In this document: in pieces, positions 25,126-33,601 of the stretch
Position numbering within the stretch: position 1 is the stretch's first letter
Layout of the letters: every line of letters begins with the position of its first letter
From: Streptomyces sp. CBMA123
GTDB lineage: Bacteria; Actinomycetota; Actinomycetes; Streptomycetales; Streptomycetaceae
NCBI RefSeq assembly: GCF_014596465.1
Contig: NZ_MECK01000235.1
Coordinates: forward strand, 1-54,368
DNA: 54,368 nt
Direction: 5' to 3'
Notes under the pieces: generated by a model
Seen by the model: the letters and a program-made list of their open reading frames with translations, nothing else
What the model was told of the DNA's origin: nothing
Databases searched by the model: none
Made by a program: the position numbers and the translations under genes

Positions 25126-25546
25126 GGCGAGGGCTCGTCATGAGCCTCGGGCAATTGCCCTGGTCGGAGAGGGTTCAGTGAGTCGGGCTTGACGTATGAG
25201 CCTGCTGAGCCTGCTGTGGCTCCAGATGATCCAGGCGTCACCTGTTAAACGAACTAATCGAACGAATATCCCACCCCTCCAATGCCTGGATCGACTCTGG
25301 CAGATATTGCGAGGCCAGCAGTACTGGCTCGATGCTCCACTGGGCGGAGCGAATCGCTCCGGTCACTGTTTTGGGAAATGGCTTGATCGCACGAGCCTGA
25401 ATCCCCGCCGAAGTGCGGACTTCTGGACACCTCTGGCCCGGGTGATCGACTCTTCGATGTCGGAACAGGTGCAGGGGCGGCACTGTCTTCGATGTGGGTG
25501 TAGTGCAGCACGCCGAAAGATCGCGATCCAAGCTCAGGGGGGATTT
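25126..25546. other. Stretch without a confident gene upstream of the three-gene cassette
   Basis: The minus strand between about 25238 and 25400 reads IQARAIKPFPKTVTGAIRSA and onward in a protein-like way, but it has no start and is interrupted, so it may be a decayed gene. The promoter of the cassette that starts at 25547 must lie here. Confidence 0.35.
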
Positions 25547-25978
25547 GTGACAACACCAGCAGAGATCGTCACGGCAGCGGCTGGTGCCTTCGTCGGGGCC
25601 ATGAGTACGGACGTGTGGCAGCTCGCCAAGGACCGGATTTCTCAGTTCGTGCGCCGGCACGGGACGCCGGACGATCACGCGGTGCTGGTTCGCTTGGATG
25701 GAATCCACCAGGACCTGCTCGAGACACCTGACGCCGAGCGCGAGAGTGCTGCTCGGGCCTTCACGAGGAGCGTGGCCCGCGACTTGCAGCCGTTGGTCTC
25801 CCGGAGTGCTGAGGCCGAGAGCGATCTGCACAGGCTGGTTGAGGAGTTGGGCAGTGATCCGCGGTTCTCGGCGTCCGGGGTAGTGATCAACAGCGGGCTG
25901 AAGTTCTCGGGTATCAAGACTGGCGGTGGCGATTTCAACTTCACCGGCCGCGACAGGATCACCGGAGGGCAGGCGTGA
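25547..25978 (+). CDS. First gene of a three-gene STAND-like cassette: helical protein with GG..F..GRD tail
   Basis: GTG 25547 follows AGGGGGG. The 143-residue protein is helical for about 110 residues (VWQLAKDRISQFVRRHG, AFTRSVARDLQPLVSRSAEAE). It ends in a beta-rich motif ASGVVINSGLKFSGIKTGGG then DFNFTGRDRITGG. Repeats of this kind (G-D-x-N-x-x-GRD) occur at the hinge between effector and NTPase parts of bacterial STAND-type defence proteins, and a related one occurs at the start of the next gene. The pair could associate through these segments. The stop overlaps the next start (GTGA). The function is unknown. Confidence 0.75.
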   Translation: MTTPAEIVTAAAGAFVGAMSTDVWQLAKDRISQFVRRHGTPDDHAVLVRLDGIHQDLLETPDAERESAARAFTRSVARDLQPLVSRSAEAESDLHRLVEELGSDPRFSASGVVINSGLKFSGIKTGGGDFNFTGRDRITGGQA

Positions 25979-28131
25979 ACGCTGACGACTCCTACGGGCC
26001 CGCACATGAGCCGCTTGCCGGTCCACCCGTAGCGCCCGAAGTTCACCCGCACAGTGCGGCACCGCGCCCGGAGGGCGTTACGGAGTCTCGTGAGGAAGAG
26101 GAACCGGAGACTCCCGCCATCACTGTGTCGGATAACGAGATCGGCGGCGACGCCAACGTTGCCGGCCGCGATCTGTATGTCACCAAGTACATGCAGGGCC
26201 TCGCGTACCTTCAGCCGCGCCCGATCTCCCGCACGGACCTTCTCCTGGCGGAGCTGTTCGAAGCGCCCGGCGGTTATGCAGATACCGTGCTACAACTCAA
26301 AGCCGATGTCACGTCGGGCGAGAGGGCCCGTAGCGTCCTGGCATTGGTGACGGAGCCAGGCGTGGGCGCCCGGACCACCGCGATGCGGCTGTTGGACGAC
26401 TGCCTGCCCCAGCAAGCCCGGCTGTTCGAACTCTTGGCCGACTGGGAGAAGCCGGACGCCGCACTGATCCCAAAGGAGCGCCACACCGGCTACCTGCTCA
26501 ACCTTGCCGGGGAGAGCGAGCTGCTGTCCGACCAGTTCCGGGAGCAACTGGCCGAGTATGCAAGGCAAGCATTTCGTACCGGTACAGTCCTGGTCGTCCT
26601 CGTGAGCCGGCAGGCATGGGGGCCGGTAGCCGAGGGAGACGACCGTGGGCCTGTCCTCGTGCGGGAGGCCAGGCGGCCGAGCGCCGCGGGTGTGGTGGAA
26701 CGCAGGTTGTCGGCTGACCCGGAGATGGCCGAGCGTGCCAAGTGGCTCCATGTCGAAGAGAGCGTGTTCCACAACCTGCTCACGCCCGACACCTCCCCGA
26801 GTGAGGCGGAGCGACTGGCCGGAATCATGGCCAGGGCTACTGGTCATGACGATGCGAACGCTCGGGGCGAGTACGAGAACTGGGAAGGTGTCATCCATCG
26901 GTGGTTTGGTGGCGAAGAGGAAGAAGCGCCTCGCCCACGGGCCTTGCGCATCGCCGCCTCGTTCCTGGACGAGTGCCCCGCCCGGGTGATCCTGGATGCT
27001 TCCGACAGTCTGCTGTGCCAACCGGAGATCGGTTGGCCAGCTCCTCCGGGCGGTCCGCTGGCCGGGCCCGACGCCGAGCAGCGTTGCAAGACTGCCGAGA
27101 TCGCGTTCCGGGAAGACGGGACCGCCTCCATCAGCCAGTACCGGCCAGGGATCGATCGTGCCCTGCTTCGCCACGTCTGGTACACGCGGCCCCAGCTCGT
27201 GCCCGTGTTGACCAAGTGGCTAGAGCAAATCAGCGCGGCGGGGGCGGTTGCCGAGCCCTACCGGGAACGCTTGGCCGCCTCGTTGACGGCCCTCGCCGAA
27301 TCCGAGGGGCCGAAGACGATCCTGGAACTTCTCGACAAGTGGATCGCGCAAGATAGCCGAAAGACCTTGGCGCTCGACGTGCTCGACGATCTCGCGGTAC
27401 ACCCACTCGTCGGAGCCGCTGTTCGGGAGCGGCTCCGTGGCTGGGCCGAGGGGAAGCGGAGGGTCGATCGGCAACTGGCCGTCGCCGGGATCTGCAGCCG
27501 TCGCCTTGGCCGAGACTTCCCACACATCGCGCTCACCCGGCTGCGGTACGTTCTGGACAAGCCCGGTGACGCATCGGCAACGCAGGCCGCACTTGACGCG
27601 CTGGTGGACCTTCTCCACGACACAGGGCTCGCCGCGCAGGTCCTGAAGTCCCTTGTGGACTGGATCCCGCTCCCCGGCCATGATGCCGCCTCTGGTGTTG
27701 GCAGTGCCTCGGCGTTCATCGACGTCCTGGCTGTGGGGCAACACGGTGCCGGCCACTCGCCTGGAGCAGTTGGCGCTGGGGCCCCTCTCGTCCTGGGCCT
27801 TCTACAACTGGACGGTCCGGAAGGCGGAGCGGTACGGGTGCTTCTCAAGGATGGTGTGCGGGCAGCCTGGCGGCACCCTGCCATCCGCGCCAAGGCCGCT
27901 ATAGCAGTTGACAGTTGGTGCCGCGCAGCCGAAGCGGAGGAGCTCCCGACCAGTGCCGTCCGTGATCTCATCTCGGTTGTCTTTGAGGAGGAGGTCGGCT
28001 GCCTCGGAAGCGATCTGAACCGAATCCTCGGTGGAGACAGCGAACTGCGGAACGAGCTCCGTTTCGAGTACGCACAGGCCATCCTCAGCGCCAAGTCCAC
28101 GCAAGCCAGCACCGCTGGCATCGAGACGTGA
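25975..28131 (+). CDS. Large protein with degenerate P-loop, STAND-NTPase-like, central to a putative defence cassette
   Basis: 718 residues from GTG 25975, 4-bp overlap with the previous gene. An acidic Pro-rich N-terminus leads to SDNEIGGDANVAGRDLYVT (52-70), the beta-hairpin hinge motif also seen in the upstream protein. A P-loop-like sequence VTEPGVGARTTAMRLL (125-140) follows, with Arg in place of the usual Lys, so nucleotide binding may be altered. The remaining 500 residues are helical, HEAT/TPR-like, with no recognised catalytic motif. The arrangement recalls STAND sensors. Function is inferred from architecture and location at the end of a mobile element. Confidence 0.75.
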   Translation: MNADDSYGPAHEPLAGPPVAPEVHPHSAAPRPEGVTESREEEEPETPAITVSDNEIGGDANVAGRDLYVTKYMQGLAYLQPRPISRTDLLLAELFEAPGGYADTVLQLKADVTSGERARSVLALVTEPGVGARTTAMRLLDDCLPQQARLFELLADWEKPDAALIPKERHTGYLLNLAGESELLSDQFREQLAEYARQAFRTGTVLVVLVSRQAWGPVAEGDDRGPVLVREARRPSAAGVVERRLSADPEMAERAKWLHVEESVFHNLLTPDTSPSEAERLAGIMARATGHDDANARGEYENWEGVIHRWFGGEEEEAPRPRALRIAASFLDECPARVILDASDSLLCQPEIGWPAPPGGPLAGPDAEQRCKTAEIAFREDGTASISQYRPGIDRALLRHVWYTRPQLVPVLTKWLEQISAAGAVAEPYRERLAASLTALAESEGPKTILELLDKWIAQDSRKTLALDVLDDLAVHPLVGAAVRERLRGWAEGKRRVDRQLAVAGICSRRLGRDFPHIALTRLRYVLDKPGDASATQAALDALVDLLHDTGLAAQVLKSLVDWIPLPGHDAASGVGSASAFIDVLAVGQHGAGHSPGAVGAGAPLVLGLLQLDGPEGGAVRVLLKDGVRAAWRHPAIRAKAAIAVDSWCRAAEAEELPTSAVRDLISVVFEEEVGCLGSDLNRILGGDSELRNELRFEYAQAILSAKSTQASTAGIET

Positions 28132-28913
28132 GGTGGCGGCGGCGACCAGGACGATCGCTGGCGGTCGAGAAGACCGACCAGTCAGATTCGATGGGCGAGT
28201 TTCCATACCGATTTGACGCCCGCTTGGAGAGTTCGCGTCGGACTCTGTGGTTCGCGGCGACGGTGGAGTACTCGTTCACCGTCGTCGCGAACCTCGCGGT
28301 GCCTCCGCTGCACCCGCAAGCCGTGGCACGCTCACTTCTGCGTCGCCAGGCTCAACGTGTGAGCCGAGAGTTCCTGCCGGGGGACGTCGAAGCTGCACAG
28401 GATGCGATCAACGCCTTCCTGTCCGACAAGCTCGAAGCCGATCCACGGATCGCGGTCACGGCCCGGGCCCGACTGTCGCTGGAGCCGGACATCGCAGAGG
28501 AGGTCGAGCGCCAGAAGCTCGCCGAAAGGCAGCGATCTACGGAGGAACACCTGGAGTCCGTCAGACTCAACATCCTGCGCGAGCGCCTGGTCGACGAGGC
28601 CCTCGGTCTGCCATGGTGGATCGACAGATACTCGGACCTGATGTTCATGGCCAGCGACCCCAAGGTGAAGGCCGAAGCAGTGATCACGGCGTTCAGGAGC
28701 GTGCAAACCGCCCTGCGCCACGAGCAGAGAGAGCTCATCACAGACGAGAAGGATGTCGTCTTGGCCCGGGTGGACGAGCTCCTGCGCGTCTTGGAGGACC
28801 CCACAACCGCCGTTCGCGCCGCAGGCGTACTCGAACAGCTCGTCCACGCCATCCACGGCAACACGCGCCCCGCTGGGAGTCCCGCTCAAGAACGCGAAGC
28901 TGGAAACTGGTGA
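28128..28913 (+). CDS. SPFH/coiled-coil-like protein, third gene of the cassette
   Basis: GTG 28128 overlaps the stop of the previous gene (GTGA), as at the preceding junction; ATG 28191 is an alternative start giving MGEFPYRF. The protein (261 residues, or 240) has a beta-rich first part (FDARLESSRRTLWFAATVEY, SFTVVANLAVPP). A helical section with FLPGDVEAAQDAINAFLSDK follows, then a charged coiled coil (EEVERQKLAERQRSTEEHLE) and a WWIDRY motif. This order resembles SPFH/band-7-type proteins without a transmembrane helix; the match is weak. It is the last gene before attR. Confidence 0.7.
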   Translation: MRWRRRPGRSLAVEKTDQSDSMGEFPYRFDARLESSRRTLWFAATVEYSFTVVANLAVPPLHPQAVARSLLRRQAQRVSREFLPGDVEAAQDAINAFLSDKLEADPRIAVTARARLSLEPDIAEEVERQKLAERQRSTEEHLESVRLNILRERLVDEALGLPWWIDRYSDLMFMASDPKVKAEAVITAFRSVQTALRHEQRELITDEKDVVLARVDELLRVLEDPTTAVRAAGVLEQLVHAIHGNTRPAGSPAQEREAGNW

Positions 28914-28974
28914 CTGCACACTGATTGATCACCGCTGTCCCGTGCTGAACCGGCTGGTCTCCCCAGCCATCGCG

Positions 28975-28995
28975 GGGGCACATGAGGGGCACATG
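28975..28995 (+). repeat. Candidate integrase arm-type repeats, right end
   Basis: Two copies of GGGGCACATG (28975-28984 and 28986-28995) in direct orientation, 11 bp apart. They match the copy at 5484-5493 near attL. Confidence 0.4.
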
Positions 28996-29001
28996 AGGGC
29001 C

Positions 29002-29062
29002 AAAAGTGCCGCTGACCAGTGCGAACTACTGAAGGTAGTTTCGCCTGGTCAGCGGCACTTTT
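29002..29062 (+). terminator. Long perfect hairpin at the right end of element 1
   Basis: An 18-bp perfect inverted repeat (29002-29019 with 29045-29062) begins with AAAAG and ends with CTTTT. A second inverted repeat (GCGAACTAC with GTAGTTTCGC) lies inside its loop. It follows the last gene of the cassette and precedes attR. It should terminate transcription leaving the element. Confidence 0.85.
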
Positions 29063-29100
29063 GTGGCTGAACCCGCAGGTCATGGGCTTGTGGGGATCAA

Positions 29101-29148
29101 AAGATCCTCAAGTGGCAGGACAACGCCCTGCTCCGCGTCGCCTCGTAG
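29101..29148 (+). pseudogene. attR core (29101-29121) and displaced native 3' end of the ATP-binding protein gene
   Basis: The first 21 bp equal 5344-5364. The next 27 bp encode NALLRVAS and a stop, matching the end of the ATP-binding protein gene with 7 base differences. This is the original chromosomal gene end, pushed 23.8 kb away by the element. Flanking DNA from 29149 on is chromosomal. Confidence 0.9.
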
Positions 29149-29248
29149 CCGGTGCCCGCCGCGCCGGGGCTGTCGTGGGGTGATCGGTGGCGGCGGCTCG
29201 GTCGTGCGGGGCCGCATCTGTGGCGCCCCGGGCCGGTGGCCGGGGTGG

Positions 29249-29929
29249 TCAGTCGGTGGTGGGGCGGCGGCGGGTGAGGAGGAGGAGGGTGGCGCCGAGG
29301 AGGAGGGTGGTGGTGCCGGCGATGGCGAGGGGGCGGGTGGCGGTGCCGGCGCCGGTGTCGGCGAGGTGGGTGGGGGCCGGGGTGTGGTCGTTGGGGGTGA
29401 GGGGGCCCGTGTAGGTGGCGGTGAGCTGGGGGCAGGTGTACTTCTTCGCCGGGGCGGAGCCGCTCGGGAGGACCTCGGACTTGGCGGTGAAGGTGAGGCG
29501 GTGGTCGCCGTGCGGGGCTCCGGCGGCGAGCCGCACCTGGAGGGTGAGCTTCTGGCCCTGGGGGAGCTGGTAGCCGCCGGTGTTGACCGGGGTGCCGGTG
29601 ACGGTGAGGGGCTTCCAGGCGCCGGCTCCCGCGCGGAGTTCGAGGGGGAGGCTGCCGCCGCCGGCGTCGGCGAGGGCGACGGTGGTGGCGAGCTGCTTGA
29701 CCGTCGCGGTGCTGGTGTTGGTGAAGGTGACGGAGAGTTCGCCCGGGGCGTCGCTGGTGCCGGTGGCCGGGATCGGGTCGGCGGTGGTGCCTTCCGGGCA
29801 GTCGCCGGAGGCGGTGGACGGCGCGGCCGAGGGGGTGTCGGCGGCGTGGGCGGGGGCCGTGGCGAGCGCGACCGGACCGGCGGTGAGCACGAGCAGGGTG
29901 CAGGCGGCGGGAAGGCGGGCGGGACGCAT
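29249..29929 (-). CDS. Secreted LADTG cell-wall-anchored protein
   Basis: A 226-residue protein from ATG 29929 with a signal peptide ending AHAAD. A beta-rich domain of about 130 residues has GELSVTFTNTSTATVKQL and GQKLTLQVRLAAGA. The C-terminal sorting signal is LADTG, a hydrophobic helix and a RRRPTTD tail. LAxTG is the site used by class E sortases in Streptomyces. The same domain type with KLTLQVRLAA occurs in the next gene, so the two are paralogues. The surface function is unknown. Confidence 0.85.
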   Translation of the reverse strand: MRPARLPAACTLLVLTAGPVALATAPAHAADTPSAAPSTASGDCPEGTTADPIPATGTSDAPGELSVTFTNTSTATVKQLATTVALADAGGGSLPLELRAGAGAWKPLTVTGTPVNTGGYQLPQGQKLTLQVRLAAGAPHGDHRLTFTAKSEVLPSGSAPAKKYTCPQLTATYTGPLTPNDHTPAPTHLADTGAGTATRPLAIAGTTTLLLGATLLLLTRRRPTTD

Positions 29930-30029
29930 CGGCGGGCTCCAGCGGTGGGGTCGGGGTTCGCTCTCCGGGGGAAGACCACCGAGGGGCCCGAACGGTTGTC
30001 CGCGGCCCCTCGGTTCATTTGGCGGAGGA

Positions 30030-30992
30030 TCAGCTGTGCGCGCCGGCCTTGCGGCGGCGCAGGACGAACAGGGTACCGGCGCCGGCCGCCAGCACCGCGG
30101 CGCCGCCGAGGGCGATCGGCAGCGTGGTGGAGTCGGCACCGGTGTGGGCCAGTTCCGGACCGGCCGAGGCCGAGGCGGTGGCGGTGGCCGTGGTGGCGCC
30201 GGGCGCGGGGGCGGCGGCCGTGGCCGGGGCGGAGGGCGTACCGGTGGTGGCCGGAGCCGGGGTGCCGTCGACGACCTTGAAGGGCGTGGCGACGCGGTAG
30301 GTGCCGGTGAAACCGGTGCAGCTGCCTTCCGGACCCTGGCGCACACCGGGGACGTCCTTGCTGAGGAAGGACTCGGAGGCGCCGTCGAGCTGGGCGAAGT
30401 AGTCGGCGCTCAGCGCCTTGCCGGTGGCGGCGAGGCGCACCTGGAGGGTGAGCTTCTCGCCCTTGGCGAGCTTGAACGTGCCGAGGTCGGCGCGGAGGTA
30501 GGTCATGTTGTTCTCGATGGCGTCCTGGCCGATGGGCTTCCAGTCGCCACCGGGGAGCTTCAGCTGGACGGTGAAGGCGTCCTTGCCCCAGGTGGGCTGG
30601 TTGGGCGCGCCGTCCTCGCCGATGTCGGTGACGAAGAAGTGGGTGCTGAGCTTCTTCAGGTCGACGGGGGTGTCGTTCTCGAAGGTCACGGTCGCCTCCT
30701 GCGCGCTGCCGCCCTTGGTCAGGGTGACGCCGGCCAGGCCGCTGCCGGTGACCTTGAGGTTCTCCACGTGGTACCCGCCCGGGCAGGGGCCGCTGGGCGA
30801 GGGCATCGGCGCGGTCGGCAGGTGGGGCGGCAGGGTGGTGGGGCCGCCGGTGGGGGCGGTGGGGGCGCTCGGGGCCGCGGTGGTGGAGGGGGTCACGGGG
30901 ATCCCGACGGCGCCGGCGGTGGCGGCGCCGACCGTGGCACCGAGGGTGAGGGCGACCAGGGCCGCGGAGGCCAGGAGACGGGAAGAGCGCAC
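30030..30992 (-). CDS. Secreted LAHTG cell-wall-anchored protein, paralogue of its neighbour
   Basis: A 320-residue protein from GTG 30992. A signal peptide is followed by a Pro/Thr-rich linker, a beta-rich domain (VTFENDTPVDLKKLSTHFFV, GEKLTLQVRLAATGK) and an Ala/Pro/Thr linker. It ends with LAHTG, a hydrophobic helix and a RRRKAG tail. It is a substrate for class E sortase by motif. It lies 100 bp upstream of the LADTG gene in the same direction, so they may be co-transcribed. Confidence 0.85.
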   Translation of the reverse strand: MRSSRLLASAALVALTLGATVGAATAGAVGIPVTPSTTAAPSAPTAPTGGPTTLPPHLPTAPMPSPSGPCPGGYHVENLKVTGSGLAGVTLTKGGSAQEATVTFENDTPVDLKKLSTHFFVTDIGEDGAPNQPTWGKDAFTVQLKLPGGDWKPIGQDAIENNMTYLRADLGTFKLAKGEKLTLQVRLAATGKALSADYFAQLDGASESFLSKDVPGVRQGPEGSCTGFTGTYRVATPFKVVDGTPAPATTGTPSAPATAAAPAPGATTATATASASAGPELAHTGADSTTLPIALGGAAVLAAGAGTLFVLRRRKAGAHS

Positions 30993-31231
30993 GATCGGTG
31001 CTCCAGCTGTGGAGTGGGGGAAGGCCGTGGTGGGCGACGCGGGCCCGGGCGCGGGGCGCCGGTCCGGGTCGCGATCGCGCACACTATCGAGCCACGGTGG
31101 CCGGATCCGGACGGGGGTGGCGCGGTTCGAACGAGGCCCGGCGGGCCTTGTGTCGTTGGTGTACGGGGGAGGTCCGAACCGGCGAGGCGGCCCCGGTTGC
31201 CGGGGGCGGGGGGCGGTCGGACGATGGGGGC

Positions 31232-31462
31232 ATGATGCACCAGATGCGAGCCGAGTACGGTCCCCAGGGGGAGGCCGCCGGGGTGCGGCTGTGGCACATG
31301 GTCCGGGGCGGGCAGAGCGTGGCGATGTGCGGCCGGGAGCTCGATTCCGGGGCGCCGGTGCGGGAGGCGGTGGACTGGGGGCGGACCCCGGAGCTGTGCT
31401 GCCACACCTGCGGGGCGTACTTCCTGCGCGAGGCGCCGTACCTGTCGGCCGAGCACCAGTGA
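31232..31462 (+). CDS. Small Cys-containing protein, possible zinc binding
   Basis: A 76-residue protein with ATG at 31232 (a second at 31235) after a G-rich stretch. It contains GGQSVAMCGREL and PELCCHTCGAYF, which could form a C-x(n)-C-x2-C site for zinc. Small proteins of this kind are frequent in Streptomyces genomes without known function. It precedes the amidase gene by 25 bp and may be co-transcribed. Confidence 0.65.
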   Translation: MMHQMRAEYGPQGEAAGVRLWHMVRGGQSVAMCGRELDSGAPVREAVDWGRTPELCCHTCGAYFLREAPYLSAEHQ

Positions 31463-31487
31463 GCGACCGGCCGCTACCGTGCTCGGC

Positions 31488-32816
31488 ATGGAGGAGTCCC
31501 TGGTCCGGCCCCGGTCGCTGACCGTCGAGGCCACCGCGCTGCGTTCCGGTGCGTCCGCCCTGCCCGAGTACGTCGACCGGTTCTGCGCGCTGGTCGAGCG
31601 GGTGGACCCGCTGCTCCGCGCCTTCGTGGCGGAGTCCGGGCGGCATGCCCGACTGCGGGAGCGGGCGCGGGAGTTGGCCGCGCGGTACCCCGTTCCGGCG
31701 GGGCGGCCGCCGCTGTACGGGGTGGCGGTGGGGGTCAAGGACATCGTGCACGTGGACGGGCTGCCGACCCACGGCGGGTCGGCCCTGCCGCCGGGGGTGC
31801 TGGCGGGGCCGCAGGCCGTGGTGGTGGACCGGTTGCTGGCGGCGGGGGCGCTGGTCGCGGGCAAGACGGTGACCGCCGAGTTCGCGGCGAGCGCCCCGGG
31901 GCCGACCCGCAATCCGCACCGTCCGGGGCACACCCCGGGTGGTTCCAGCAGTGGTTCGGCGGCGGCGGTCGCGGCCGGGCTGGTGCCGTTGGCGATCGGC
32001 ACCCAGACGGTCGGGTCGGTGATCCGGCCGGCCGCGTACTGCGGGGTGGTGGGTTTCCGGCCGACGTACGGGCGGATCCCGATCGCGGGGGTGATCCCGA
32101 ACGCGCCGAGCTTCGACACCCTGGGGGTGTTCACCGCCGACCTGGCGGGCGCGGCACTGGCGGCCTCGCTGCTCTGTGACGACTGGCGGACCGGGGGAGC
32201 GGAGCCGGCGGAGACGGCGGGGCCGGCGGGGCCGGTGGTCGGGGTGCCGGACGGCCCGTACCTGGAGCGGGCCGAACCGGCCGCGCGGCGGGTCTTCGAG
32301 GAGTGGCTGGAACGGCTGGCGCGGGCCGGGGTGACGGTGCGCCGGGTGCCGCTGTTCCCCGACTTCGCCGAGGTGACACGGCAGTTGCAGACCGTCAACC
32401 GGTTCGAGCTGGCCCGCGGTCATGCCGACTGGTTCGCCCGGTTCGGCGGGCTGTACCGGCCGGAGACGGTGGCGAGCATCCGGGTCGGGCAGGGGGTCGC
32501 GGCGGAGGACCGGGTGGCCGCGCTGCAGTTCCGCGAGCGGCTGCGCGAGCGGGTGGCCGGGGCGGCCGCCGAGGCCGGGGTGGACCTGTGGCTGGCGCCG
32601 TCCGCGCCCGGTGGGGCGCCGGAGGGGCTGCACAGCACCGGGGACGCGGTGATGTCGCTGCCGTGGAGCTTCCTCGGCCTGCCCGCGCTGAGCCTGCCGG
32701 CCGGGCGGACTCCGGACGGGCTGCCGCTGGGGCTGCAGGTGGTCGGCGCGGTGGGCGGGGACGAGCGGCTGCTGGCCCAAGCCGCCCTGCTGGAGCGGGT
32801 GTTGGTGAGGCCTTAG
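31488..32816 (+). CDS. Amidase-signature family hydrolase
   Basis: A 442-residue protein. ATG 31488 is chosen; GTG 31479 is in frame upstream, and no clear Shine-Dalgarno site decides. The amidase signature is complete: catalytic Lys in GVAVGVKDIVHVDG, cis-Ser in PGGSSSGSAAAVAAG, and nucleophile Ser in TQTVGSVIRPAAYCGVVG. It hydrolyses a C-N amide bond; the substrate cannot be told from sequence. It lacks the extra domain of GatA partners, so it is not a GatCAB subunit. Confidence 0.9.
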   Translation: MEESLVRPRSLTVEATALRSGASALPEYVDRFCALVERVDPLLRAFVAESGRHARLRERARELAARYPVPAGRPPLYGVAVGVKDIVHVDGLPTHGGSALPPGVLAGPQAVVVDRLLAAGALVAGKTVTAEFAASAPGPTRNPHRPGHTPGGSSSGSAAAVAAGLVPLAIGTQTVGSVIRPAAYCGVVGFRPTYGRIPIAGVIPNAPSFDTLGVFTADLAGAALAASLLCDDWRTGGAEPAETAGPAGPVVGVPDGPYLERAEPAARRVFEEWLERLARAGVTVRRVPLFPDFAEVTRQLQTVNRFELARGHADWFARFGGLYRPETVASIRVGQGVAAEDRVAALQFRERLRERVAGAAAEAGVDLWLAPSAPGGAPEGLHSTGDAVMSLPWSFLGLPALSLPAGRTPDGLPLGLQVVGAVGGDERLLAQAALLERVLVRP

Positions 32817-32871
32817 GGCCCGCCTTCAAGCCCCCGGCGTCGCCCCGGAGGCGGGAGTCGGAAGACCGGCC

Positions 32872-33513
32872 TCAGGCGAGGGCCGGGTCGGCGGGGTCGG
32901 TGGCCTCGGCGCGCAGCAGGCGGAGCAGGAGGCGGCCGGCCCGCTGGTACGGGATGTCCTCCTCGTGCAGCACGGCCTGGGAGTTGGCCGTCTCCAGCAC
33001 CGCGATCAGGGCGAAGGCGAGGTCGCCGAGGTCGGTGCCGGGGCGCAGGGTGCCGGCCGTACGGGCTTCGGCGAGGGCTTCGACTACGGTGTCGTGCCAC
33101 TCCCGGGCGCAGTCGGCCAGGGCGTCCCGGACGGTGCCGGGGCGGGCGTCGAACTCGGCGGTGACCTCGTAGAAGAAGCAGCCGCCGGGGAAGATCCGGG
33201 CCCGGGAGTAGGCGAGCCAGCTCTCGCACAGCGCCCGGGCTTTGGCGAGGCCGGGCGGGGTGTCGGCGACCGGGGCGACGACGGCGTCGGCGAAGATCCG
33301 GCGGGCGGCGCGGATGGTGGCGAGCTGTAGCTCCTCCTTGGAGCCGAAGCCGGCGAAGACGCCGCTCTTGCTGAGTCCGAGGTCGGTGGCGAGGCGGCCG
33401 ATGGACAGGGCGTCCAGGCCTTCGACGGAGGCGATCTCGACGGCGCGGCGCAGGACCGCCCGGCGGGTCTCCTCGCCGCGCAGGACCCGTCCGTCCGTGG
33501 TCGGTCCGGCCAT
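32872..33513 (-). CDS. TetR-family transcriptional repressor
   Basis: A 213-residue TetR protein. The N-terminal HTH covers about residues 15-60 with LSIGRLATDLGLSKSGVFAG and FGSKEELQ. A helical ligand-binding domain follows, with GGCFFYEVTAEFDARPG resembling the YcdC/TetR_C_6 class. It is divergent from the alpha/beta hydrolase gene, and the 150-bp gap contains a perfect inverted repeat overlapping a -10-like sequence, so it most likely represses the hydrolase and itself. Confidence 0.92.
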   Translation of the reverse strand: MAGPTTDGRVLRGEETRRAVLRRAVEIASVEGLDALSIGRLATDLGLSKSGVFAGFGSKEELQLATIRAARRIFADAVVAPVADTPPGLAKARALCESWLAYSRARIFPGGCFFYEVTAEFDARPGTVRDALADCAREWHDTVVEALAEARTAGTLRPGTDLGDLAFALIAVLETANSQAVLHEEDIPYQRAGRLLLRLLRAEATDPADPALA

Positions 33514-33585
33514 CGTGCGTCCTCGTTCCTCTCGCGGGGGGTGTCGCCCAGGGTAGTGCGCCGTCCGTGGGTCGTTCTGAAAACT

Positions 33586-33601
33586 GCACGAACGGTCGTG
33601 C
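33586..33601. promoter_or_regulatory. Probable TetR operator and promoter
   Basis: GCACGA-N4-TCGTGC is a perfect palindrome directly before TAATAT (33602-33607), a good -10 for the hydrolase gene. A repressor bound here would block RNA polymerase. Confidence 0.65.

Larger units (their letters stand above)
5344..29121. mobile_element. Element 1: integrative mobilizable element (tyrosine integrase, MobC, relaxase) with defence-like cargo
   Basis: The boundaries are the 21-bp direct repeat at 5344-5364 and 29101-29121. The integrase lies just inside the left end, followed by an excisionase-like HTH gene, a DUF3631 protein, MobC and a relaxase. I see no FtsK/SpoIIIE-type TraB or Prim-Pol/RepSA gene, so it is unlike a classical self-transmissible actinomycete element and probably depends on a helper for transfer. 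Cargo from about 11.9 to 28.9 kb includes IS copies, a RelA/SpoT-domain protein, an Abi-like protein, a seven-gene nucleotide-related operon and a three-gene STAND-like cassette. Confidence 0.88.
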
